Under the pieces are notes generated by a model. The model was not told the DNA's origin, did not search any database, and saw only the letters and a program-made list of their open reading frames with translations. This document shows, one piece after another, positions 44,980 to 52,395 of a stretch of DNA of 64,000 nt. Source of the stretch: Hufsiella ginkgonis. Its GTDB lineage: Bacteria > Bacteroidota > Bacteroidia > Sphingobacteriales > Sphingobacteriaceae. The translations under genes and the position numbers were made by a program. Numbering within the stretch: the stretch's first letter is position 1; each line of letters opens with the position of its first letter. The stretch spans positions 496,001 to 560,000 of the forward strand of contig NZ_WVHS01000003.1 in assembly GCF_009834915.1 (NCBI RefSeq), read 5' to 3'.

Positions 44980-45943
44980 TTAATCCTTGTGTATCCTAAC
45001 AGTTGCCGGTAAAAAGCGACCCTCTATCCTCACTAGCTCGTGCCGGGCACGGATCACTGTTTCGATATCTTTATACGCCTGCGGGTTTTCCTCTACGGTT
45101 CCACCGGTCAGGGTTACGCCGGCTCGGCTGAGCATCTTTTTCATGGCAGAAACGGTTATGCTTTCCCTTGCCCGTTGCCGGCTCATGGCGCGCCCCGCCC
45201 CGTGCGAGGCAGAATGCAGTGCGTTTGCCACGCCCTTCCCGGTTACTAGGTAAGCGGCGGTAGTCATGCTTCCCGGAATGATCCCGGGCTCTCCTGTATG
45301 CGCCGGTGTGGCGCCTTTCGATGTACGATCGCTTCGCGGCCATCCGCAAGGCACTCTTTCCAGGCGAAGTTATGGTGGTTTTCGATCACGGTGATCGCCT
45401 GCAGACCCAGTTCCTTCAGCAGGTTGGCATGGATACGCTGGTGACAGGCACGGGCATAATCCCCCGCGAAGGTCATTCCCCTACAGTATTCATGGCCGGC
45501 ACTACTGTTTATATCGAGCCAGGCGAGTTGTTGTGCATGCCGCGGAAGCTTGCAGGTGTTCATCGCGATCTATGTGTAATGCTTTGCGATAGCGACCCCG
45601 AGGCCGCGGCTGCCGGAGTGCGACAGCAACGCCGTGTACTTTTTGGCAGGAAGGCCGAAATAGTTGCCTTCCACCAGTTCCAGCTCGCCAAATTCACGAA
45701 ATGGGTCCCGTTGCCGGAGGTTCCCAGTTGGCGGACGGCTTTGCCGTGCAACCCTTTCAGGACGGGCAGTTCGCCGAACATGGGGCTGTCGGGGACCTCG
45801 TGCTCCTGGTGGATGCCTAAGCCGCCATCCATCCCAAAGTGCGTGAAGTTCCTGATCGCCAGTTCTGCCTGGTATTCGTTTCGCTTCAGGTAGCTATCGG
45901 TTTCGTCGCCAAGACACAGGAAAAAGGAAACCCCTGAGCTCAA
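44980..45943 (-). pseudogene. Decayed RNA ligase RtcB gene
   Basis: Three successive minus-strand frames carry RtcB blocks. They are PMFGELPVLKGLHGKAVRQLGTSGNGTHFVNLA (45560-45943), SAGHEYCRGMTFAGDYARACHQRI (45264-45563), and GATPAHTGEPGIIPGSMTTAAYLVTGKGVANALHSASHGAGRAMSR (44980-45354). The order is correct but the frame changes at least twice, and the N-terminal part is missing. RtcB seals RNA 3'-phosphate ends; this copy cannot. Confidence 0.85.
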
Positions 45944-46189
45944 TGGAGCTCCCTATAAACAAAGGGGCGATATGGAGATAAATTCTGTATGATTCCCGGA
46001 TATTAATAGCCGACAGGTCAGGAACGGCGCAAAAGTAAATTAAAAGAGACCGGCTATACGCGCTCGGAGACCTGCCTGATTTTTATGTTAAATGTCTCTT
46101 TTCTATTGAGTTATGTCCCGTAATAATGCTTTAACAAAAAAATAATATTCCTTGTTGCAGATTAAGCCAGCTTTTGTACTTTTGTCCCC
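45944..46189. other. Intergenic region before tRNA-Ser
   Basis: About 245 AT-rich bases; no gene or N-terminal rtcB sequence found. Confidence 0.4.
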
Positions 46190-46279
46190 GGAGAGTTGGC
46201 AGAGTGGTCGATTGCGGCAGTCTTGAAAACTGTTGAACTGTGAAAGGTTCCTGGGGTTCGAATCCCTAACTCTCCGCCA
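46190..46279 (+). tRNA. tRNA-Ser (TGA), CCA encoded
   Basis: Acceptor GGAGAGT pairs with ACTCTCC; anticodon loop CTTGAAA gives TGA; a long variable arm as in type II tRNAs; T loop TTCGAAT. Discriminator G at 46276 followed by encoded CCA (46277-46279). Confidence 0.95.
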
Positions 46280-46361
46280 AATACAAATGCTGCCCGAAGG
46301 GTGGCATTTTCTGTTTATAGCTCAACCTTAACGTGTACATTTAATAAATATTAAACTGTCG

Positions 46362-47384
46362 ATGAAGAAAATAGGGTTTTTATCATTTGGGCATTGGTCT
46401 GACCATCCTTCCTATCAAACCCGTACGGCAGGCGATACGTTGCTTCAGTCAATTGATCTGGCGGTTGCCGCAGAGGAAATTGGTTTGGACGGTGCTTATT
46501 TCCGGGTACATCATTTTGCCCGCCAATTAGCGTCACCATTTCCTTTGCTTTCGGCCATAGGCGCCAAAACCAGCAAAATAGAGATTGGAACCGGCGTGAT
46601 CGATATGCGTTACGAGAATCCCCTGTATATGGTGGAAGATGCTGGTGCTGCCGACCTGATCTCGGGAGGGCGTTTACAATTAGGGATCAGCAGAGGTTCG
46701 CCGGAACAAGTGATCGACGGCTGGCGTTATTTCGGTTATAAAACTGCTGAGGGAGAAACTGATGCGGACATGGGGCGCCAGAAAGCCCTGGAATTTCTGG
46801 ATAAATTAAAAGGGACTGGATTTGCCCAGCCCAACCCGTACCCGATGTTTCCGAATCCACCAGGGTTATTACGGCTGGAACCATATTCGGAAGGACTGCG
46901 GGAACGTATCTGGTGGGGAGCCGCATCCAATGCGACTGCTATTTGGGCGGCAGAGAACGGAATGAACCTGCAAAGCTCTACGTTAAAATACGATGAAAGC
47001 GGGAAACCGTTTCATGTACAGCAGGCGGAACAGATCAGGCTGTACAAAGAAGCCTGGAAAAAAGCGGGACATAAGCGGGAACCCAGGGTTTCCGTGAGCC
47101 GTTCCATTTTTGCAATTGTGAACGATCAGGACAGGTATTTATTCGGGCAGCAAACCAATGGGGCGGATAAGATAGGTTACATCGAGGCTGATAAACGGGC
47201 GATCTTCGGGAAAAGTTATGCTGCCGGGCCGGATCAGCTCATCAAAGAATTAGCGCAGGACGAGGCTATCCAGGAAGCAGATACCCTGCTTTTAACCATA
47301 CCCAATACTTTAGGAGTTAATTATAATGTACACGTTTTGTCCTCGATCTTAGCGCATGTTGCACCTGCGTTGAAGTGGCGCTGA
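46362..47384 (+). CDS. LLM-class flavin-dependent oxidoreductase
   Basis: 340 residues of luciferase-like monooxygenase fold: IGFLSFGHWSD, IGLDGAYFRVHHFARQLASPFPLLSAIGAKT, EIGTGVIDMRYENPLYMVEDAGAADLISGGRLQLGISRGSPE. An FMNH2- or F420-type cofactor is expected; in Bacteroidota, FMN is more likely. The substrate is unknown. It is a single gene downstream of the tRNA-Ser gene. Confidence 0.9.
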   Translation: MKKIGFLSFGHWSDHPSYQTRTAGDTLLQSIDLAVAAEEIGLDGAYFRVHHFARQLASPFPLLSAIGAKTSKIEIGTGVIDMRYENPLYMVEDAGAADLISGGRLQLGISRGSPEQVIDGWRYFGYKTAEGETDADMGRQKALEFLDKLKGTGFAQPNPYPMFPNPPGLLRLEPYSEGLRERIWWGAASNATAIWAAENGMNLQSSTLKYDESGKPFHVQQAEQIRLYKEAWKKAGHKREPRVSVSRSIFAIVNDQDRYLFGQQTNGADKIGYIEADKRAIFGKSYAAGPDQLIKELAQDEAIQEADTLLLTIPNTLGVNYNVHVLSSILAHVAPALKWR

Positions 47385-47722
47385 TAAACGTAATGCAGCT
47401 GTGCTAACTTAGCGGCTTGCGCCCTGATCCTTAACACTTTTTTACTTTTCGCCTTTTTCGTAACGATCTTAATAAGGCGATTTCAACTCCGAAATCGGTT
47501 CTGCCGGAGCTTTTCGATAACAATATGGAGCAGCGTCTTCTCGTCCACCCGGTATCAGGCATAGTCGGCCGATGAGCTTACCGTCGATCAGAAATAAAGC
47601 AGGTTACCGCCGGGATCCGTGTGCTTGTCCTTTAGTGGCCCGGTGGGATTTTAGTTTATGGGCGAACGGAGCTTGTCACGGTGGGGCAACAGGCAAAGAA
47701 TTTCATTGCAAATAAGCTATTG
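47385..47722. other. Intergenic region with unrecognised decayed sequence
   Basis: About 340 bases. The minus strand has short protein-like pieces but no family that I can name. Looks like an old pseudogene. Confidence 0.35.
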
Positions 47723-47762
47723 AAAAACCCCGGTTGACGCTTGAGCAACCGGGGTTTTTATT
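47723..47762 (-). terminator. Bidirectional terminator after chitinase
   Basis: AAAAACCCCGGTTG (47723-47736) and CAACCGGGGTTTTT (47746-47759) form a perfect 14-bp stem with a 9-base loop, with T-runs in both directions. It lies directly after the chitinase stop at 47777. Confidence 0.92.
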
Positions 47763-47776
47763 TTATTACTTCAATA

Positions 47777-49162
47777 TTATTGGTTGATTCTAAAATATTC
47801 CCATGCGTCGGCGGCATCCCTGGTACAGGTCATGGCTTTTGTGCCATTTTCACTTGAAACAAATTTTCCATTGTTACCTCTTAACGCAACTTGACCATCG
47901 GCATTCACGATCCAGTCAAACTTCTCCCAATCCCCGATCGTTGTTCGCGTACAGGTGATCGCTTTGGTTCCGTTTTCTGATGAAACGTATTTGCCCTGGC
48001 TTCTTAAGGCTACTTTACCTCCTCCGGCATCTATTACAGTAAATCTTTCCGGATCCTCAACAGTCAAGTCAGTGCAGATCATTCCCGACGCCCCGTTTTT
48101 AGTAGTAACATACCTGTCATTCACCCCCTTAAGACTAATAATCGTACCGTAGGGTATCGAAGGTGCGTTAACTCTTTGGACCACCACCTGGTCAATTGCC
48201 GTCAATAATGAATTAGCGCCCGTAGCGTCGGCATTGAGATCCCAGATCATTATTCCTCCGGCCTCGTCATACGCCAGGTTGGTCTTGCTTTTAATAGTTG
48301 GTATCCCGTTATAACCAACATTTCCGAAGGTATCAGAATTCGGATTGCCGCCCTGGGCCAGTATGTCTTTATAATCCACATAAGAACTTGAAGATCGGCC
48401 GTAAAAAGGCACACCCAAAGTGGTTTTGGCTTTAGACAAGCCTCTGCCTTGCCAGTAAGTGATTGAATTTGAAGCGAAAGTATATGTTGAGTGATTCGCT
48501 CCCCCGCCATCATATGCCATTAGGTTCAGGTAGTCTACGACGTTAAACACCGCAGTTTGAATACTTGTTCCGTTGCTTGCTACAACTGCCGCCGATAATA
48601 GTTTTCCATTATTATGCATCGCAGTGGAAAGTTGCTGCATCAGCAGGGTGAAGTTACCGGCGGTACTATTCTCCGGGTATTCCCAGTCAATATCTACGCC
48701 GTCCAGGCCATATTGGTTTACCAGGTTAACGAGAGCGGTTACGAATGTATTTCGGGTTGATGCATTCTGCGCTAATGCTTCAAACGCAGAATCATTTCCA
48801 TCATTCCAGCCTCCAACTGCGATCAGCACTTTCACACCGGCTGCGTGACCAGCGCTGACCAGGCTCGTTAATTTCGATGGTCCCGGTACTCCTTGTAAAG
48901 TACCGTTCGCATTTGGTAGTATAAATGCATAGTTTACATGAGTAAGTTTAGAAAATTGAATTTGATTTACCGCGCCTGCCCATGAGGGCATATATCCAAC
49001 TACCCTGAAATTCGAGCCGGGCACCACGCTGGTGCTTGCCGTATTCTTAGGATTTAAAGCATGATTTTTATCCGATTCTTCAGGAATGGACTGGTTTTTT
49101 TTGCATGAAAGTAAAGCTGTCATCAACAGCCACATGCCGAGCAGAGTTTTAATAGTTTTCAT
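47777..49162 (-). CDS. GH18 chitinase lipoprotein with beta-trefoil/fascin-like tail
   Basis: 461 residues. A lipobox (LLSC, Cys20) places it on the cell surface or outer membrane. The GH18 barrel has VLIAVGGW and DGVDIDWEYP with catalytic Glu161. From about residue 330 three related blocks of 35-40 residues (ISLKGVNDRYVTTKNG, VALRSQGKYVSSENG, VALRGNNGKFVSSENG) form a fascin/trefoil-like carbohydrate-binding module. It hydrolyses chitin or related GlcNAc polymers. No susCD adjoins it. A strong terminator follows. Confidence 0.94.
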   Translation of the reverse strand: MKTIKTLLGMWLLMTALLSCKKNQSIPEESDKNHALNPKNTASTSVVPGSNFRVVGYMPSWAGAVNQIQFSKLTHVNYAFILPNANGTLQGVPGPSKLTSLVSAGHAAGVKVLIAVGGWNDGNDSAFEALAQNASTRNTFVTALVNLVNQYGLDGVDIDWEYPENSTAGNFTLLMQQLSTAMHNNGKLLSAAVVASNGTSIQTAVFNVVDYLNLMAYDGGGANHSTYTFASNSITYWQGRGLSKAKTTLGVPFYGRSSSSYVDYKDILAQGGNPNSDTFGNVGYNGIPTIKSKTNLAYDEAGGIMIWDLNADATGANSLLTAIDQVVVQRVNAPSIPYGTIISLKGVNDRYVTTKNGASGMICTDLTVEDPERFTVIDAGGGKVALRSQGKYVSSENGTKAITCTRTTIGDWEKFDWIVNADGQVALRGNNGKFVSSENGTKAMTCTRDAADAWEYFRINQ

Positions 49163-49388
49163 TAGTAATTGATTTGGTTAGTCGGCAAAGATAAATGAGA
49201 AGGAATGACAAAACCAAGAAAAAATTACTGTAATTAATTGATAATTAGTAAGTTACTGTTATTTTTTGACGTTTAAAGCGCAACCGGATCTTTACATAAA
49301 CTATTGATTGTCAATGCAAAATCATTATGTGAATTTTCTGTTACAATACGCTTTGCCCGCACGGAAAAAAACGAGGAGCTGTTAAGAT
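49163..49388. other. Intergenic region upstream of chitinase, after phytase
   Basis: 225 AT-rich bases that contain the chitinase promoter and the phytase end. No hairpin terminator seen for the phytase. Confidence 0.4.
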
Positions 49389-50471
49389 TTACGGCAGGTA
49401 TTTCGCTAGCATTCTCCAGTCATAATAATGGAACACTTTTCCGTTGCTCATGGCAACAAAAAGGCCTTTGGGAAATTTTTCGCCGAGGTTTACATTGGTT
49501 ACCTCCGAGCCGTCGCTTTCAATAGTGGAAACGGGAATTTCGGCGATAAGCGTATGTTGGTGCGGGTTGTTCCGCGCGCCTTGCCGGGGGTATACCATAA
49601 ACGTATTGGCCTGCTGGTTAGACACCAGGATATAGCCGGTACTGTCGCCTGTTTCATAAATAGAGATACCTTCGTTATCTCCTTTAAATTGCCCCTGGCC
49701 GAATAAAGCCAGCTCGGTATTCCCTTTGGACGGATCAGCATAATACTTGCGTACGCCTGCCGTTTCGTCGGAATAATAAACATAGCCTGATTTATCATCA
49801 ACGGCGATGGATTCTATCTCCTTTTTTCCGCTGAATATGCCGAACTTCCTTACCAGTTTCGCGCTAACGTTTCCGGTTCCGTCATCGCCTAATTGGTATT
49901 GCCACAAATAGGAGCCGTTAACCGGGCCGGTTTTCCTGCCTACGATGGCATAGATCTTTCCCAGGGGATCTTTATAAAGAGAAATTCCCATCAGGTCGCG
50001 GTATTCGGGTTGGCTCTCGCCTTCAAAAACGGGAATCCCGCCGTTGTCAACCGGCTTCATATCCGGGAGGCGGTAGATCCGAAGTTTATGTGTCATCCGT
50101 TCTGTTGCTACCGCAATATCCGTGGGTGCCCCGTTCAGTAAAAGACCGTATTCGATATCTACGTTATTTGGTCGTTGCAGCCCCTTTACTGTTTTACTCT
50201 TTATTTCTTTTCCGTCCAGGTCGAAAACATACAAGCCGCCGTGCTCATTCTTATCGGTGCCAATAATCAGGCTCTTGCTTTTATCCACGGGATTGATCCA
50301 GATAGCCGGATCATCCGTATCAAATTCCACCATTTCTGTGAGGAGCGTTGGTTTAAGCGGGGCTTTCTCGCTCTGTTCTTCAACACCTTGTTTTGTAACG
50401 TCGCCTCCGCAGCCGGCGAGCATTATCAGCGCCAATGCTGCTGGCAGTTTGTGGAAAAATCTTCTTTCCAT
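49389..50471 (-). CDS. Beta-propeller phytase (3-phytase-like) lipoprotein
   Basis: 360 residues; lipobox MLAGC (Cys21). The BPP signature DTDDPAIWINP, then IIGTDKNEHGGLYVFDLDGKE, RPNNVDIEYG, EGISIYETGDSTGYILVSNQQANTFMVY. The propeller binds Ca2+ ions that bridge phytate, from which it takes phosphate in the periplasm or at the cell surface. It is probably the last gene of an operon with the beta-helix lipoprotein and the TonB receptor upstream, pointing to uptake of phytate or phosphorylated products. Confidence 0.95.
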   Translation of the reverse strand: MERRFFHKLPAALALIMLAGCGGDVTKQGVEEQSEKAPLKPTLLTEMVEFDTDDPAIWINPVDKSKSLIIGTDKNEHGGLYVFDLDGKEIKSKTVKGLQRPNNVDIEYGLLLNGAPTDIAVATERMTHKLRIYRLPDMKPVDNGGIPVFEGESQPEYRDLMGISLYKDPLGKIYAIVGRKTGPVNGSYLWQYQLGDDGTGNVSAKLVRKFGIFSGKKEIESIAVDDKSGYVYYSDETAGVRKYYADPSKGNTELALFGQGQFKGDNEGISIYETGDSTGYILVSNQQANTFMVYPRQGARNNPHQHTLIAEIPVSTIESDGSEVTNVNLGEKFPKGLFVAMSNGKVFHYYDWRMLAKYLP

Positions 50472-50491
50472 TATCCTTATCCTTTATAAAG

Positions 50492-50723
50492 AGGAGGTTG
50501 TATCAAAGCTGCATAGGAATTACTTTAACCAAATAATATTTGACGCCCATGCTCCTGCGACCTCTGTGAGTTTCCGCTGTGTGTTCCGTGTGTAAATGGC
50601 GCTTTGTTTTTAACACGGAGCACACAGCGGTTTTCACCAAGGGCTACAGATTGGTTGCGCAGCGTAACGACTGCGAAATAAATACGGCGAGTTCCAGGCA
50701 ACCTGGCATTGATACAGCCTCCT
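50492..50723. repeat. Inverted-repeat-bounded element with long internal hairpin
   Basis: AGGAGGTTGTATCA (50492-50505) and TGATACAGCCTCCT (50710-50723) are inverted copies with one mismatch. Between them, CCGCTGTGTG and TCCGTGT (50574-50591) pair with ACACGGA and CACACAGCGG (50613-50630) in an 18-bp stem. No gene lies inside. The layout is like a small non-autonomous element (MITE) or a REP-type palindrome in the transcript between phytase and lipoprotein. Confidence 0.55.
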
Positions 50724-50765
50724 GTTTTTACAAAAATCTCTTTTATTATTAGAAAATGGTACGAC

Positions 50766-52355
50766 TTAATTGGTGCCAAATGCGCCGAAGAACGCCGAAG
50801 CGGCAGGCGATTTATAAGTGGTACCGTTAACGGTAACGCCAGTGGTGATAAAGTAAGGAACGACATCTGTTTTGGCGCCTGTAAGCGCCGGGGAACCTGC
50901 TTTTAGGTGAAAGTTCCAGGTACTGGTGTAAGCAAAATCGAGCAGCCCATTGGTTGCGAACGGGAAATTCACAAACAAAGGATCTTTGTCACCGGCGGCG
51001 GTACCAGAGATATCATGTGCGCCGTAAACAGCGTCCTTTACGCCTGTTTTAAAGCCGTCGTAACCGTTGGCGGTGCCATTGGCGATGTGTTGCGGAACCG
51101 CGCTCGTTTGTGCGCCCGCGGCATAATAGTTATAATCAATTTTGCTGTTCAGGTCGGGGCCATCGGTCGCGTCTTTTTGCCAGCTTGGGGCTTTAGTGCG
51201 GAACATGGCGTTAATAACCAGGTTGTTGTAAACGTTCACCAATGCACCTTTTTCGGCCCAGACAGAGCCTCCTTTAGGCCCGTTAGGATCTCTTCTCCAG
51301 CCGCTGGCTACGATGGTATTGTTATAGGCATTGATCTGCGCTTGCGCACGCGTGGCGGAAGAACCGGAGTTAGACAGTTTAAAGGCATTTGTGTTTACGC
51401 TGTACATTAAGTTGTAAGCGGCATCTACTTTGCAACCTGCTTTTACGTTTATGGCCTCGCCGCCAGCTTCGCCAATGGCATAGAATGTATTGTTGGTGAA
51501 TATGCAGCTGCCGCCCTGTACGTAAATGGCATCCTCGCCGGTACTGCGGAAAGTGGTGTTCTGGACCACATATTTACCCTGCGGATTGTTGGTGTTAAAT
51601 GCCACCATACCTTCGCCGCCCCCCGCTTTGAACAAACCGGCTGTTACTGAAGGGGAAGTAGCAGTGGTAATAGCGCCGGTATATTCAATAATGGCATTGT
51701 CGATCAGCATCTCCGGGCAGGCGGCAGAACCGATAATACCCCCCCACAGGCGTTTAAAAGTGTTGGCCGCAGTTCTTTCTGCCGCCGATACCGAAATGAG
51801 TACAGGGCTGGCGGAAGTACCTTTGATATAAAGGCTGCCCTCTACCACCCATTCGATTTTGGTGTTATTGGCGTCCTGGCCGCCGGTGCCGATATTTACT
51901 TCTACGCCTTCCTGGATAGTTAAGGTTTTACCTGCCGGGACCCTGATGTGGCCCGTTACGTTGATCACGGAGTACTTAGCCCAGGTTCCTTCCACGTTAC
52001 CCGTTACGGTGATGGCATCGCTCTTAGTGACAACTACCGCACAGGTCGCTTTTTGCGCGCCTTCTTCAGTAGTGATGGTAATAGTGGCGCTGCCTGGTTT
52101 TACTGCGGTAACCACACCTTTATCAATAGTTGCCACTGTAGCGTCTGAGGTTGACCATGTTGTGTTTTTGTTCGCAGCGTTTTCCGGGAAGATAGTGTAG
52201 GTCAATGTTTGGGTTTCGCCTACTTTTAAGGTGGCGGTTGTTTTTGCCAGCGCGATCCCTTTTACAGAGGTATCGATCTTGTCTTTTTTACAGCCGGCGC
52301 CCAACAGGGTGATTACTCCGATAGCCAGCAATAACTTGAATGTTAATTGTTTCAT
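50766..52355 (-). CDS. Lipoprotein with Ig-like (Big_2) and right-handed beta-helix domains
   Basis: 529 residues; lipobox LLGAGC (Cys22). Residues about 30-110 form a Big_2 domain (VKGIALAKTTATLKVGETQ, WSTSDATVATIDKGVVTAV). From about 120 to the end, repeated short strands (IDNAIIEYTG, VVQNTTFRSTGEDAIYVQGG, INAYNNTIVASG, VYNNLVINAMF) indicate a parallel beta-helix. No lyase residues are recognised, so it may be a surface binding protein acting with the TonB receptor, 40 bp upstream in the operon. Confidence 0.82.
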   Translation of the reverse strand: MKQLTFKLLLAIGVITLLGAGCKKDKIDTSVKGIALAKTTATLKVGETQTLTYTIFPENAANKNTTWSTSDATVATIDKGVVTAVKPGSATITITTEEGAQKATCAVVVTKSDAITVTGNVEGTWAKYSVINVTGHIRVPAGKTLTIQEGVEVNIGTGGQDANNTKIEWVVEGSLYIKGTSASPVLISVSAAERTAANTFKRLWGGIIGSAACPEMLIDNAIIEYTGAITTATSPSVTAGLFKAGGGEGMVAFNTNNPQGKYVVQNTTFRSTGEDAIYVQGGSCIFTNNTFYAIGEAGGEAINVKAGCKVDAAYNLMYSVNTNAFKLSNSGSSATRAQAQINAYNNTIVASGWRRDPNGPKGGSVWAEKGALVNVYNNLVINAMFRTKAPSWQKDATDGPDLNSKIDYNYYAAGAQTSAVPQHIANGTANGYDGFKTGVKDAVYGAHDISGTAAGDKDPLFVNFPFATNGLLDFAYTSTWNFHLKAGSPALTGAKTDVVPYFITTGVTVNGTTYKSPAASAFFGAFGTN

Positions 52356-52395
52356 GTTGTTTATTTGTTGCGTTTTTATTTATTGCATTTTTGAT

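Noticed and set aside
44535-45893. Several long plus-strand frames opposite the rtcB/prfH region
   Set aside because: They have no homology of their own; the minus-strand frames carry clear RtcB and release-factor motifs. The plus frames are antisense shadows kept open by base composition.
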